DNA from: Chachezhania sediminis
Lineage (GTDB): Bacteria > Pseudomonadota > Alphaproteobacteria > Rhodobacterales > Rhodobacteraceae
DNA: 64,000 bases
Direction of reading: 5' to 3'
NCBI RefSeq assembly: GCF_009765275.1
Contig: NZ_VOPH01000005.1
Coordinates: 186,001 to 250,000 of the forward strand
Part shown: piece by piece, positions 19,190-29,158 of the stretch
How the letters are laid out: each line of letters begins with the position of its first letter
Position numbering within the stretch: position 1 is the stretch's first letter
Program-made: the position numbers and the translations under genes
The notes under the pieces: model-generated
The model's database searches: none
The model's input: only the letters and a program-made list of their open reading frames with translations
Told to the model about the DNA's origin: nothing

Positions 19190-20572
19190 TCAGCCGACGG
19201 GATCGACCGAGGCAGGTGCCGTGGGAACAGCCGCCGCGGCCGTCATCTGGCGGCTCAGCTGCCGCACATAGCGCCACCCGGCATAGCCTGCAATGCCGCC
19301 GACCAGCACGCTGGCCACCGCCTGGGCATAGATCACGCCATTGGCGCCGAACCAGGCCGCGAAGGCCAGGCCCAACGGCAGGGTGATGATGCCGTCGCGG
19401 ATCCAGTTGAACCCGGTCGACCACAGCGGCCGGCCCAGCGTGTTGAAGGCGGCGTTGCTGACGAACAGGGCCGAAACGAAGAAGAACGCCACCGCGGCAT
19501 AGTCGGTGAAGGCATGAACCACCTTCCCCGCCTCGGGCGGCAGGCCCAGACCGTCGATCACGCCGTCCGCGGCCCAGGCCAGCAGAACCCACGTGATCAG
19601 CGTGTAGCAGGCGCCAAAGATCATCGCGTCGCGATAGGCAGACCGCAGCCGCTCGGGGTTCCGGGCGCCGTAGTTCTGGCCGAAGATGCCCCCGATGGCC
19701 CCGGCGAGCGAGAAGATGCCGGCAAAGGCCACCACGGTCATGCGGCCGATCACGGTCCAGCCGGCGATGGCGGCATCGCCGAAGGGCGCAATCACGGCGG
19801 TCAGAAGCGCGTTGCCCACCGGCGTCGACAACTGTGTCGCGATGGCGGGAATGGCCACGGCGAAATGCGCGCGGGCATTGTGGATGACGTCGTGCAGGTT
19901 GGGTTTCGCCATCAGGTCATGGACCCGGATGGTAAAGCGCAGCGCCTGGATGCACATGATCCCGCGGAACAGGTTCACGCCCAGCGCCGCCCCGTCGACG
20001 CCCCAGCCCAGGACGTAGATCATCAACGGATCCAGCACCATCGCCACGATACCGGCCGACAGGGTCACCATCAGCGACCGCCGGGCATCGCCCTGTGCCC
20101 GCAGGGTGCCCATTCCGACCATGCCGAAGGCCATGATCGCGATGGTGGGCAGCGAGATCACAAGGTAGCGGGCCGCGATGTCCGCGGTTTCTCCGGATGC
20201 GCCAAGAAGGCCCAGAAGCGGATAACGAAACGCGATCAACCCTGTTGCCACCCCGGCCTGCACAATGAAGGCGGTGATCGCGGCACTGGTGGCCAGGCGC
20301 CGGGCGCGGTCCATGTCCCCCGCTCCGATGGAGCGGGAAATCAGCGCCACGGCCCCGATCATCATGCCCACGCCAGTGGAAACCGACATCAGCTGCAGCG
20401 CGAAGGCAAACCCCATCGCGGCCAGAAGCTGTGGGTCGCCCAGAAGCGAGATCCAGAATAGGTTCGCCGCATCGACGACGAAGACGAAGGTCATGCCGAA
20501 GGCGCCGGTCAGCGTCATGCGCGCGACGTGGCCCATGGTGGATCCGGTCAGAAAGCGCGCCTGCTGTGTCAT
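19190..20572 (-). CDS. MATE family efflux transporter
   Basis: This 460-residue integral membrane protein has about twelve transmembrane helices and two homologous halves, as in multidrug and toxin extrusion transporters. The family pattern is seen in the first helices (GAFGMTFVFVVDAANLFWISLLG) and in SVSTGVGMMIGAVALISRSIGAGD. These proteins export cationic compounds in exchange for Na+ or H+; the substrate here is unknown. It lies 9 bp from the MFS transporter gene upstream and 24 bp before prmA, all on the minus strand. Confidence 0.9.
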   Translation of the reverse strand: MTQQARFLTGSTMGHVARMTLTGAFGMTFVFVVDAANLFWISLLGDPQLLAAMGFAFALQLMSVSTGVGMMIGAVALISRSIGAGDMDRARRLATSAAITAFIVQAGVATGLIAFRYPLLGLLGASGETADIAARYLVISLPTIAIMAFGMVGMGTLRAQGDARRSLMVTLSAGIVAMVLDPLMIYVLGWGVDGAALGVNLFRGIMCIQALRFTIRVHDLMAKPNLHDVIHNARAHFAVAIPAIATQLSTPVGNALLTAVIAPFGDAAIAGWTVIGRMTVVAFAGIFSLAGAIGGIFGQNYGARNPERLRSAYRDAMIFGACYTLITWVLLAWAADGVIDGLGLPPEAGKVVHAFTDYAAVAFFFVSALFVSNAAFNTLGRPLWSTGFNWIRDGIITLPLGLAFAAWFGANGVIYAQAVASVLVGGIAGYAGWRYVRQLSRQMTAAAAVPTAPASVDPVG

Positions 20573-20581
20573 CGCCCGATC

Positions 20582-21829
20582 CTATTCCGCCAGCGCCGGC
20601 ACGGCGACCGAAAGGCGCGTTTCATTCCCCGGCGCCGGGTGGCGCGGGATCAGCAGCGCCAGGCACAGCGACGTGGCCGCCATGCCGGCCGCCAGTGCAA
20701 AGACCGACGACGGCGAGGCCATCCACAGAAGACCCAGAACCACCGGCAGGACCACCGCCGCGATATGGTTGATCGTGAAGGCCACAGCCGCGGTGGGGGC
20801 GATGTCGCCCGGATCGGCGATCTTCTGGAAATAGGTCTTCAGCGCCAGTGCCAGGCCGAACAAGATGTGATCGATCACGAACAGCGTCGCCGCCAGCGCC
20901 ACGCCCCACCCAAACCAGTAGATCCCGCCATAGGCCAGGAACACCAGGACCAGGCCGGCATATTCGCCGATCAGCACCCGCCGTTCACCATACCGGCCGA
21001 CGATCTTGCCCAGGAAGGGCGCCACGCACATGTTCACCACGAGGTTGAAGAGGTAGAGTCCGGTCAGCTCATGGACCTGAAAGCCGAACTTTTCGACCAT
21101 CATGAAGCCCGCGAAGACCATGAAGATCTGCCGCCGCGCGCCCGACATGAACTGAAGCGCGTAATACAGCCAGTATCGCTTGCGCAGGATGAACTTCTTC
21201 AGCTGCGGATGCGGGCTTTCGAATTGCGGGAACAGCATCAGGCAGGCGGCCGCGATGGCGGTCGTGATCAGGCCCGAGGTCATGAAGACCACGCTGTAGG
21301 TCAGGTTCAGCACGTCCCACAGCATCACGATCAGCACATAGACCACGACAGTCGTGGCGGCCGCCGCCGACATGATCCAACCCAGCATCTGGGGCGCCCG
21401 TTCCTTGGGCAGCCATTGCAGTTGCAGCGACTGGTTCACCGTCTCGTAGTAATGGAACCCCAGCGAGCTGAGGAAGGTCAGCAGAAGGATGCCGCCCAGA
21501 TCCGTGAACCAGCCGGTGAAGGCCGTGGCCAGCCCCAGCAGCATCAGCGATGACAGCGCCAGGACCTGTTCCCGCACGAAGATGATGATCGCAATCACGC
21601 CGATCGCCAGAAAGCCCGGGATCTCGCGCACCGTGTGCAGAAGGCCATTGTCGGCGCCATTGAATCCGCCGACCTCGACCACGAAATTCGTGATCAGGGC
21701 ATACCAGGAGTAGAAGGCGATCGGCATGGTGAAGGCCATGACGAAAAGCAGGGTGACCGGTCTGCGCCAGCGCGGCAGCGACTCGGCCGCCGCGATGGGA
21801 ACGATCCGTGTCATGGATTGCCCATACAT
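20582..21829 (-). CDS. MFS transporter
   Basis: This 415-residue protein has about twelve transmembrane segments and a central cytoplasmic loop around residues 205-225 (FPQFESPHPQLKKFILRKR), consistent with a major facilitator. A second in-frame ATG at 21812-21814 (MTRIVPIAAAESLPRW) is an equally possible start; neither has a clear ribosome-binding site. It is divergent from the YeeE/YedE gene across 114 bp that contain two inverted repeats, so shared control is possible. The substrate is unknown. Confidence 0.85.
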   Translation of the reverse strand: MYGQSMTRIVPIAAAESLPRWRRPVTLLFVMAFTMPIAFYSWYALITNFVVEVGGFNGADNGLLHTVREIPGFLAIGVIAIIIFVREQVLALSSLMLLGLATAFTGWFTDLGGILLLTFLSSLGFHYYETVNQSLQLQWLPKERAPQMLGWIMSAAAATTVVVYVLIVMLWDVLNLTYSVVFMTSGLITTAIAAACLMLFPQFESPHPQLKKFILRKRYWLYYALQFMSGARRQIFMVFAGFMMVEKFGFQVHELTGLYLFNLVVNMCVAPFLGKIVGRYGERRVLIGEYAGLVLVFLAYGGIYWFGWGVALAATLFVIDHILFGLALALKTYFQKIADPGDIAPTAAVAFTINHIAAVVLPVVLGLLWMASPSSVFALAAGMAATSLCLALLIPRHPAPGNETRLSVAVPALAE

Positions 21830-21834
21830 GCGTC

Positions 21835-21864
21835 AACTTGCTTTGGATAGTGTCTTAGCAAGTT
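21835..21864. promoter_or_regulatory. Inverted repeat AACTTGCT-N14-AGCAAGTT
   Basis: A perfect 8-bp inverted repeat with a 14-bp spacer begins 6 bp upstream of the MFS start codon, in the divergent MFS/YeeE region. Its position over the likely promoter suggests an operator. The cognate regulator is not in this window. Confidence 0.4.
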
Positions 21865-21908
21865 TGCATAGCTGATCTGCGTCAAGGCACAGAAGGCCCG
21901 ATCCGGCA

Positions 21909-21924
21909 CACATATTCGAATGTG
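21909..21924. promoter_or_regulatory. Palindrome CACAT-ATTCGA-ATGTG upstream of the YeeE/YedE gene
   Basis: CACAT (21909-21913) and ATGTG (21920-21924) are inverted around ATTCGA, and the inner ATTCGAAT is itself palindromic. It ends 19 bp before the YeeE/YedE start codon. ArsR-family sulfide/persulfide sensors (BigR/SqrR) use ATTC/GAAT half-sites, so a sulfur-responsive operator is a reasonable inference but unproven. Confidence 0.4.
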
Positions 21925-21943
21925 ATTCGGGAAAGATGCGCAC

Positions 21944-23017
21944 ATGGACACTCTCGATCAGGTTGTATCGCTGGCCGAGCGGATCGGCGAAGGACCGACG
22001 GCGGCGCTGTTCGGTCTGGTGACCGGCACGATCTTCGGTGTGGCGGCACAGCGGTCGCGGTTCTGCCTGCGTGCGGCAACGGTGGAATTCGCCCGCGGAC
22101 GGCTGGGCGACAAGGTGGCGGTATGGCTGCTGACCTTTTCCACCGCCATGGTCTGGGTGCAGGCCGCCGGCCTTGCGGGGCTGATGCGGTCGGCCGATGC
22201 GCGGATGATGGCGGTGCCGGGCAGCTGGTCGGGGGCGGCCATCGGCGGGTTGATTTTCGGGATCGGCATGGTGCTGGCCCGCGGCTGTTCCGGCCGCCTT
22301 CTGGTGCTGGCCGCCACCGGCAACCTACGGTCGGTCGTGTCGGGCCTGATCTTCGCCGTGGTCGCACAGATGAGCCTGTCGGGCATGCTGGCCCCCCTGC
22401 GGGAGCGGCTGGCGGGGCTGTGGATCACGTCGGGCGGGCGCAACATGGACCTGTCGGCCTGGATCGGCCTGCCCGACTGGGGCGGGCTGGTGCTGGGCGC
22501 CGGGACGGCGGCGGTGGCGCTGGTGATCGCGCGGCGGAACCGGATCGGCGCCGCCCGTCTGGTCTTTGCCTCGGGCGTGGGCTTTGCCGTGGCGGTCGGC
22601 TGGGTCCTGACCTACGCTCTGGCACAAGTGGCGTTCGAGCCTGTGCAGATCGAAAGCGCCACCTTCACCGGGCCCTCCGCCCATACGCTGATGTTCTTCC
22701 TGGTCCGCGACCCGGTGCTGGAATTCGACATCGGGCTGGTTCCAGGCGTTTTCATCGGCGCGCTGGTCGCCGCAGCCCTGGCCGGAGAGCTGAAGATTCA
22801 GGCCTTCGACGGTCCCGTCGCGATGCGAAAGGCGATGATCGGGGCGGCGCTGATGGGCTTTGGCGGCATGCTGGCCGGCGGCTGTGCCATCGGCGCGGGC
22901 GTGACCGGATCGTCGATCTTCGTGGGCACCGCGTGGCTCGCACTGTTCATGATGTGGGTCGGCGCGATGGGGACCGACCTTCTGGTCGACCAGCGCAGCC
23001 TGGCCCCGGCGGCCTGA
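21944..23017 (+). CDS. YeeE/YedE family sulfur-compound transporter (TsuA-like)
   Basis: This 357-residue membrane protein has about nine transmembrane segments. It carries the duplicated YeeE/YedE signatures: RSRFCLRAA near residue 38, LARGCSGRLLVL near 110 and GGCAIGAGVTG near 310, each with a conserved Cys. In characterised TsuA these cysteines pass thiosulfate through the membrane. It is complete rather than split into PmpA/PmpB halves. No TusA-like sulfur carrier adjoins it, but a flavin monooxygenase gene ends 5 bp away convergently. Confidence 0.9.
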   Translation: MDTLDQVVSLAERIGEGPTAALFGLVTGTIFGVAAQRSRFCLRAATVEFARGRLGDKVAVWLLTFSTAMVWVQAAGLAGLMRSADARMMAVPGSWSGAAIGGLIFGIGMVLARGCSGRLLVLAATGNLRSVVSGLIFAVVAQMSLSGMLAPLRERLAGLWITSGGRNMDLSAWIGLPDWGGLVLGAGTAAVALVIARRNRIGAARLVFASGVGFAVAVGWVLTYALAQVAFEPVQIESATFTGPSAHTLMFFLVRDPVLEFDIGLVPGVFIGALVAAALAGELKIQAFDGPVAMRKAMIGAALMGFGGMLAGGCAIGAGVTGSSIFVGTAWLALFMMWVGAMGTDLLVDQRSLAPAA

Positions 23018-23021
23018 CACT

Positions 23022-24131
23022 TCAGCCGCCTGCGATATCCTTGGCAATGGCCTGGGATTCCATCCGGATCTGGCCCAGCTGCCCCATGGACGACGGGTTG
23101 TAGGCGCAGAAATAAAGGCCCTTCCAGGCCGTCGGTCCGCCGCAGACCTGTGGCCGCCCGTCATCGGTCAGCACCTCCGGCGCCGGGCCCAGATAGGGGC
23201 GCAGGTCAACGCGATAGCCGGTTGCCATGATGATGGCGTCATAGGACCCGGTAGAGCCGTCCTCGTAATGCACCACCTCGCCCTCGACCCGTCGGGCCCC
23301 CGGGCGTACCTTGATCCTGCCCTCGCGGATCGCGTCCAGCGTGCCGATGTCGATCAGGGGCACGCGCCCCTCCTCGCGGATCTGGGTGACGGGGCCGTGT
23401 TTCGATTTCCGCAGGCCGTACTTCGTATAGTCGCCCAAGGCGCGGCGCAGAATCGGCCCGGTGATCGCGTCGGCCAGCCGGTGGGGCAGGATCTTCTGCA
23501 ACAGGCCCATGGACTGGATCGGCCGCCCGAACAGTTCGCGGGGCAGGATGTTCACCTCGTTCCGGACGCAGATGTCGACGGCATTGCCGAACTCCGCCAT
23601 GTCCAGTGCGATCTCTCCGCCGGAATTGCCGAACCCCACCACCAGCACCCGCTGCCCGTCGAACGGCACAGGGTTGCGATAGGCCGACGAATGGACAACC
23701 GTCCCCGGGAACCCGTCCAGCCCCGGCCAGTCCGGCACGAAGGGCTCCTGCGACAGACCGGTGCAGAAGACCACGATCTCGCCCGTTTCCGTTCCCTTGT
23801 CGTGCTGCACCTCCCACCCGCCGGGCGTCTGCTGGACGGACTGGACAGAGGTTCCGAAAACCGGGTCCACACCCTGGGCCATGGCATAGTCTTCCAGATA
23901 GGAAATCAGCTGCAGGCGCGACGGATAGCGCGGCCAGTCGTCCGGCATCGGGTGATCCGGCAGGTGCGACAGCCAGCGCGGGGTGTGCAGGTGCAGCCGG
24001 TCATAGTGCCGGTGCCAGCTGGACGCGACCCGATCCGACCGTTCCAGCACGGTAACCGCGGCCCCGTCCCGTTTCAGGCAGGCCGCAACCGCCAGCCCCG
24101 CGGGGCCTGCCCCGATCACGATTGCCTGCAC
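23022..24131 (-). CDS. Flavin-containing monooxygenase (class B, FAD/NADPH)
   Basis: I start this protein at a GTG (24129-24131, VQAIVIGAGPAGLAV) with AAGGAGAGGGG upstream; the open frame continues 159 codons into the priA region but that part is not FMO-like. The 369 residues show the FAD Rossmann motif GAGPAG at about 8-13, the FMO/BVMO fingerprint FPGTVVHSSAY, a second (NADPH) Rossmann motif GFGNSG, and the ATGY motif towards the C-terminus. The size and pattern resemble small bacterial FMOs and the plant YUCCA group. The oxygenated substrate (amine, sulfide or indole-pyruvate type) is unknown. Confidence 0.85.
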   Translation of the reverse strand: MQAIVIGAGPAGLAVAACLKRDGAAVTVLERSDRVASSWHRHYDRLHLHTPRWLSHLPDHPMPDDWPRYPSRLQLISYLEDYAMAQGVDPVFGTSVQSVQQTPGGWEVQHDKGTETGEIVVFCTGLSQEPFVPDWPGLDGFPGTVVHSSAYRNPVPFDGQRVLVVGFGNSGGEIALDMAEFGNAVDICVRNEVNILPRELFGRPIQSMGLLQKILPHRLADAITGPILRRALGDYTKYGLRKSKHGPVTQIREEGRVPLIDIGTLDAIREGRIKVRPGARRVEGEVVHYEDGSTGSYDAIIMATGYRVDLRPYLGPAPEVLTDDGRPQVCGGPTAWKGLYFCAYNPSSMGQLGQIRMESQAIAKDIAGG

Positions 24132-24306
24132 ACCCTGTCCCCTCTCCTTGTCGCGACGCCAGACTGGCCCGGATCGCAGCGGCGGACAAGCACGCGAAGG
24201 GGGCCGGTCCAGCGGATCGCGAGCTGTCACGCCCATCCGGTCGCCTTGCCTGGTCCACTTCGGAACACCCGCCGGCAGGGCCAACCCAACGGCCGGCCCC
24301 TGATCG

Positions 24307-26568
24307 TCAAAGAAAGCTTTGCGGGTCGATGTCGACGGCCAGCCGCAGATCGCCCTTTGGCCGCACCGGCGCCAGCCAACGGGCCAGCGCGGCCTGCAGC
24401 GGCGCCCCCTTGTCGGCCTTGACCAGCAACCGCACCCGGTGCCGTCCGCGGATCCGCGCGATGGGCGCAGGCGCGGGCCCGAAGACCTGGGCCCCGATCT
24501 GGCGCATCGGCGCGTCGTTGCGGGCCAGCGCTTCGCCCAGGTCGAAGACCTGCGCCACGTCCGTGCCCGACAGGATGATCCCGGCCATCCGGCCATAGGG
24601 CGGGACACCCGCCTGCTGGCGTTCGGCAGCCTCGGCGGCCCAGAACGCCTCCTCGTCGCCGCCCAGGATGGCGCGGATCACCGGGTGTTCGGGCTGGTAC
24701 GTCTGCAGAAGCGCCACGCCCGGCCGTTCCGCCCGGCCCGCGCGCCCCGCCACCTGGCGCATCAGCTGGAAGGTCCGTTCCGCCGCGCGCAGGTCGGACC
24801 CCTGCAGACCCAGGTCCGCGTCGATCACGCCCACCAGCGTCAGCAGCGGGAAATTGTGCCCCTTGGCCACCAGCTGCGTGCCCAGGATGATATCGGCGCT
24901 CCCCGCCGCGATCTCTTCGATCGCGGCCTTCAGCGCGCGGGCGGACCCGAAGAGGTCGGAACTCAGCACCGCCTGTTTCGCATCCGGGAACAGCGCCGCT
25001 GCTTCCTCGGCCAGCCGTTCGATACCCGGGCCTACGGCGGTCATCTTGCCTTCGACCTTGCAGGACGGGCAGACATCGGGCACCGGCATGGTGGTGCCGC
25101 ACTGGTGACACATCAGCCGCTTCAGGAACCGGTGCTCCACCATCCGCGCGTCGCAATGGGGGCAGGCCACCTGTTCGCCGCAGGCCCGGCACAGCGTCAC
25201 CGGCGCAAAGCCGCGGCGGTTGATGAAGAGAAGCGACTGTTCCCCCTTCTCCAGCCGCTGTGACACCGCCTGCCGCAGCGTCGGGGAAATCCAGTGCCCG
25301 GGCTGAAGCCGTTCGGCCCGCATGTCGATGGTCCGCATTTCCGGCAGCTGCGATGCCCCGAACCGCGCCGGCAGGTCCAGGCGGCGGTATTTCCCGGCCT
25401 CGGCATTGGCCCAGCTTTCCAGGCTGGGCGTGGCAGAGGCCAGCACCACGCGCGCCCCGCAGATCGCGGCCCGCAGCACCGCCATGTCGCGCGCGTTGTA
25501 AAGAACCCCGTCCTCCTGCTTGTAGGAGGTATCGTGTTCCTCATCCACGACGATCAGGCCCAGGCGCTGGAACGGCAGGAACAGGGCCGACCGGGCGCCG
25601 ACCACCAGATCGGCCTCCCCCTCGCCCACCATGCGCCAGACACGACGGCGTTCGGTCATGGTCACGCCGGAATGCCATTCGGCCGGCCGCGCGCCGAACC
25701 GCGCCTCGACCCGGGTGATGAATTCGGCGGTCAGCGCGATTTCCGGCAGCAGCACCAGCGCCTGCTTGCCCGCGGCCAGCGCGGCCGCCACCGCCTCAAG
25801 ATAGACCTCGGTCTTGCCGGACCCGGTGACGCCCTTCAGCAGGGTCGTGCCGTAGGTGTCGGACCGGGCTTCCTCCCGCAGGACCTCGGCCGCCGCTTCC
25901 TGGCCTTCGGTCAGGTCCTTGCTGGGGCGGGACGGGTCCAGGCGCGGGAACGGCATGTCGCGGGGGCTTTCCTCTTCCCGCACCGCACCGGCATCGACCA
26001 GCCCCTTCACGACAGACGGCGTCACGCCCGCCAGTTCCGCCAGTTCCTTCAGCGTGAAGGCCGGGCCCTGATGGCCGCCATGTTCCTCCAGCACCTCGAT
26101 CACGCGGATGCGGGCATCGGTCATCCGGGCCGGTTCCCCCTCGCCCAGGCGATAGACCTTGCGCATCGACGGCGGATCGCCCAACCCCGGCGCGCGGGTG
26201 GCCAACCGCAGCATCGCGGGCATCGGCGTCAGCGTGTAATCGGCAGCGCGCTGCAAGAATTCCCGCAACTCGTCCCGCATCGGCGCCGCGTCCAGCACGC
26301 GGGACACGGTCCGGATCTTCGATCGGTCGAAATCCCCCGCCCCCGGCCCCCAGACCACGCCCAGCACCTTGCGCGGGCCCAGCGGCACCTCGACATAGGC
26401 GCCCAAGCGCACCCCGCCTTCGGGCGCCTTGTAGTCCAGCGTGCGGTCCAGCGGCTGTGTCGTCTGCACCGCCACCAGCGCGCCGGGCGGGAAGACGTCG
26501 TCGTCCCAGGCCCCGGACGCGCCGACGTCCGCCGGATCCGGGCCGAACAGCGGCCCAGGCCCGGTCAT
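24307..26568 (-). CDS. priA: Primosomal replication protein N' (helicase PriA)
   Basis: PriA reloads the replisome at stalled forks. The 753-residue protein has an N-terminal 3'-DNA-end-binding domain, Walker [12 protein letters not shown], the DEEH box VDEEHDTSY, and the zinc-binding segment with eight cysteines arranged CRAC, CPHC, CHQC and CPSC. I start it at the ATG at 26566-26568 ([11 protein letters not shown]). There is no strong ribosome-binding site, and the open frame continues antisense through the transaldolase gene, which is certainly not part of PriA. It is divergent from talC/fsa across 108 bp. Confidence 0.94.
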   Translation of the reverse strand: MTGPGPLFGPDPADVGASGAWDDDVFPPGALVAVQTTQPLDRTLDYKAPEGGVRLGAYVEVPLGPRKVLGVVWGPGAGDFDRSKIRTVSRVLDAAPMRDELREFLQRAADYTLTPMPAMLRLATRAPGLGDPPSMRKVYRLGEGEPARMTDARIRVIEVLEEHGGHQGPAFTLKELAELAGVTPSVVKGLVDAGAVREEESPRDMPFPRLDPSRPSKDLTEGQEAAAEVLREEARSDTYGTTLLKGVTGSGKTEVYLEAVAAALAAGKQALVLLPEIALTAEFITRVEARFGARPAEWHSGVTMTERRRVWRMVGEGEADLVVGARSALFLPFQRLGLIVVDEEHDTSYKQEDGVLYNARDMAVLRAAICGARVVLASATPSLESWANAEAGKYRRLDLPARFGASQLPEMRTIDMRAERLQPGHWISPTLRQAVSQRLEKGEQSLLFINRRGFAPVTLCRACGEQVACPHCDARMVEHRFLKRLMCHQCGTTMPVPDVCPSCKVEGKMTAVGPGIERLAEEAAALFPDAKQAVLSSDLFGSARALKAAIEEIAAGSADIILGTQLVAKGHNFPLLTLVGVIDADLGLQGSDLRAAERTFQLMRQVAGRAGRAERPGVALLQTYQPEHPVIRAILGGDEEAFWAAEAAERQQAGVPPYGRMAGIILSGTDVAQVFDLGEALARNDAPMRQIGAQVFGPAPAPIARIRGRHRVRLLVKADKGAPLQAALARWLAPVRPKGDLRLAVDIDPQSFL

Positions 26569-26676
26569 GACCGGCCCCGCAGCGGGACAGAGAGGTGGCA
26601 AGGGGGTTTCGGCATCACGCGTCCTGCGGTAAAGCGCGCGCAAGTCCGTGCCAAGCCCAACCCGAGGATGCACCCT

Positions 26677-27330
26677 ATGAAATTCTTCGTCGACAGCGCC
26701 GACATCGCCGCCATCACCGAGCTGAACGAGCTTGGCATGGTCGACGGTGTCACCACCAACCCGTCCCTGATCATGAAATCCGGGCGCGATATCCTGGAAG
26801 TGACCAAGGAGATCTGCAGCATCGTGTCGGGCCCCGTCTCGGCCGAGGTGGTGGCCACCGACGCCGCCACGATGATCGAGGAAGGCCTGAAGCTGGCCGC
26901 GATCGCCGACAACATCGCCGTCAAGGTGCCGCTGACCTGGGACGGGCTGAAGGCCTGCAAGTACCTGTCGGACCAGAACCACATGGTCAATGTCACGCTC
27001 TGCTTCTCGGTCAACCAGGCGCTTCTGGCGGCAAAGGCGGGGGCCACGTTCATTTCGCCGTTCATCGGCCGGCTGGACGACATCAACCTGGACGGGATGG
27101 AGCTGATCGAGGACATCCGCACCGTCTATGACAACTACGACTTCCAGACCCAGATCCTCGCCGCGTCGATCCGGACGGTCAATCACGTGGCCGACAGCGC
27201 GCGTATCGGCGCCGACGTGATCACCGCCCCGCCGGAAGTGATCCGCAAGCTGGCCGATCATCCGCTGACCGACAAGGGCCTGGCGGCCTTCCTGGCGGAC
27301 TGGGAAAAGACCGGCCAGAAGATCCTTTAG
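26677..27330 (+). CDS. Fructose-6-phosphate aldolase/transaldolase (small TalC/Fsa type)
   Basis: This 217-residue enzyme is of the short transaldolase subfamily. Lys83 in [15 protein letters not shown] is the Schiff-base lysine; [10 protein letters not shown] at the N-terminus and GVTTNPSLI at about 24-32 are characteristic. It acts in the pentose phosphate pathway or as fructose-6-phosphate aldolase; sequence alone does not decide which. The ATG at 26677 has CGAGGA nine bases upstream and is preferred over an in-frame ATG three codons earlier. Confidence 0.93.
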   Translation: MKFFVDSADIAAITELNELGMVDGVTTNPSLIMKSGRDILEVTKEICSIVSGPVSAEVVATDAATMIEEGLKLAAIADNIAVKVPLTWDGLKACKYLSDQNHMVNVTLCFSVNQALLAAKAGATFISPFIGRLDDINLDGMELIEDIRTVYDNYDFQTQILAASIRTVNHVADSARIGADVITAPPEVIRKLADHPLTDKGLAAFLADWEKTGQKIL

Positions 27331-27477
27331 GCCAGGCAGGTCCAAGAGGTCCCGGCGCCACACCTGCGGGCGCCGGGTGAAATAGTTGAAGATTTTGGCC
27401 TAGTCCCCTGTTACGGTGTCGCAAATGCTGGCGGGACCCCACCTGCACGGCATCGCACGACAGATTGCGGGGACCAA

Positions 27478-28185
27478 ATGAGCAGTACGGCCAAGATTGA
27501 CCCGGAAACCCGGGACAAGTTGTTGACCCGTCCGGATGTGATTCTGGACGATCCCGACCTGATGCGCGCCCTGGTCAGCGCGACCGAAGCGGCGCGCGGC
27601 GACAATATCGTCGACATGCGCGGCATGGCCATGCAGCGGTTGGAATCGCGGCTGGACCGGCTGGAAAACCTCCACCGTTCCGTGATTGCCGCGGCCTATG
27701 ACAGCATTTCCGGCACCAACCAGATCCACCGCGCGGTGCTGAAGCTGCTGGATCCCGACACCTTCGAAGGTTTCGTCACGGGCCTGGGCAGCGACGTGGC
27801 CCAGATCCTGCGGGTCGAGGCGATCCACCTGGTGCTGGAATCGGCCCAAGGTGACGAGGCCGCGACCCTGGGCCGCCTGGGAGACGTGCTGCGGGTGATG
27901 GGGCCGGGCTTCGTCCAGACCTACATCTCGCGCGGGGACACCGGCAGGCAGGTGGTGCTGCGCCAGTTGCGCCATGCCGGCGCGGACATCTACGGCGCCA
28001 AGGCCGGCAGGGTCCGGTCCGAGGCCTGCATGGTCCTGGACCTGGGCACCGGGCGGGCGCCGGCGCTGCTGGTGATCGGGTCGGGCGATGCGAAACAGTT
28101 CTCGCCCCAGCAGGGCACGGACCTTCTGGCCTTCTTCGCCGGGGTCTTCGAGAGGACCATGCGACAATGGCTGAAACGGGCCTGA
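27478..28185 (+). CDS. DUF484 family protein
   Basis: This 235-residue protein belongs to the DUF484 family, which has an N-terminal helical region (coiled coil around MQRLESRLDRLENLHRSVI, about 50-70) and a GAF-like C-terminal domain (about 85-230). The molecular role is not established. The family is repeatedly encoded next to xerC, as here: its 3' end overlaps xerC by 19 bp. Confidence 0.9.
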   Translation: MSSTAKIDPETRDKLLTRPDVILDDPDLMRALVSATEAARGDNIVDMRGMAMQRLESRLDRLENLHRSVIAAAYDSISGTNQIHRAVLKLLDPDTFEGFVTGLGSDVAQILRVEAIHLVLESAQGDEAATLGRLGDVLRVMGPGFVQTYISRGDTGRQVVLRQLRHAGADIYGAKAGRVRSEACMVLDLGTGRAPALLVIGSGDAKQFSPQQGTDLLAFFAGVFERTMRQWLKRA

Positions 28186-29108
28186 TCTCTCCTGCAGCGC
28201 GGGATGCGTTGCAGACCTGGCTGGAGGTCATGGCCGCCGTCGACGGCGCCAGCCCCGCGACCGTGACGGCCTATCGCACCGATGTCGTGGGCTTCCTGTC
28301 CTTCATGACCCTGCACCATGGCGAGCGCGAGGGGCTGGGGGCGCTGGCCAAGATCACCGTCACCGACATGCGCGCCTGGATGGCCGAAGAACGCAAGACC
28401 GGGATTTCCGCCCGGTCCCTGGCACGGCGGCTGTCGGCGGTGAAAAGCTTCTATCGCTGGCTGGCCCGGCGCGAAGGGTTCGAACCCACGGCCGTGCTGT
28501 CGACACGGTCGCCCAAGTTCCTTAAGAAACTGCCCCGCCCCCTGAGCGAAAGTGCCGCCAAGGAGATGCTGGGCGAGGTCGAGATGGACGCGGCCGAGCC
28601 CTGGATCGCCGCACGCGATGCGGCCGTGGTGACGCTGCTTTACGGCTGTGGGCTGCGGATATCCGAAGCGCTGGGCCTGACGGGCGATGCGGTCCCGCTG
28701 CCGGCGACGCTGAAGATCCGCGGCAAGGGCGGCAAGGAACGGATGGTACCTGTGTTGCCGGCCGCCCGCGACGCGGTCGACCGCTATGTCACCCTGTGCC
28801 CCTACCCTGTCGAACGCGGTGTGGCGCTGTTTCGCGGCGCGCGCGGCGGGGCGCTGAACCCGCGGCTGATCCGGGGCGCGATGGCCCGGGCGCGGCTGCG
28901 GATGGGCCTGCCGTCGACCGCCACACCCCATGCCCTGCGCCACAGCTTCGCCAGCCACCTGCTGGCCAATGGCGGCGATCTGCGGGCGATCCAGGAACTG
29001 CTGGGCCATGCGTCCCTGTCGACCACGCAGGTCTACACAGCCGTCGACACAGCGCGGCTGATGGAGGTCTATGAAACGGCCCACCCAAGGGCGCAACGGC
29101 GGGCCTGA
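28167..29108 (+). CDS. xerC: Tyrosine recombinase XerC
   Basis: XerC, with XerD, resolves chromosome dimers at dif. The 313-residue protein has a SAM-like N-terminal DNA-binding domain (about 12-105) and the full set of catalytic residues: Arg163, Lys187, His255, Arg258, His281 and the nucleophile Tyr290 in STTQVYT. No phage or integron features adjoin it, so it is the host recombinase. It starts inside the 3' end of the DUF484 gene. Confidence 0.94.
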   Translation: MAETGLISPAARDALQTWLEVMAAVDGASPATVTAYRTDVVGFLSFMTLHHGEREGLGALAKITVTDMRAWMAEERKTGISARSLARRLSAVKSFYRWLARREGFEPTAVLSTRSPKFLKKLPRPLSESAAKEMLGEVEMDAAEPWIAARDAAVVTLLYGCGLRISEALGLTGDAVPLPATLKIRGKGGKERMVPVLPAARDAVDRYVTLCPYPVERGVALFRGARGGALNPRLIRGAMARARLRMGLPSTATPHALRHSFASHLLANGGDLRAIQELLGHASLSTTQVYTAVDTARLMEVYETAHPRAQRRA

Positions 29109-29114
29109 GGGCAG

Positions 29115-29138
29115 CAAGGCGCTTCACCAAGCGCCTTG
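29115..29138. terminator. Bidirectional hairpin between xerC and the GreA-like gene
   Basis: CAAGGCGCTT pairs perfectly with AAGCGCCTTG around the loop CACC, 6 bp after the xerC stop and 21 bp after the end of the convergent GreA-like gene. There is no T run. Confidence 0.65.
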
Positions 29139-29158
29139 GCCCGGGTTGCAGGCGTCGG

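Noticed and set aside
28167-29108. Tyrosine recombinase taken as a phage or integron integrase
   Set aside because: The DUF484-xerC neighbourhood, normal composition and absence of att repeats or phage genes identify it as the housekeeping XerC.
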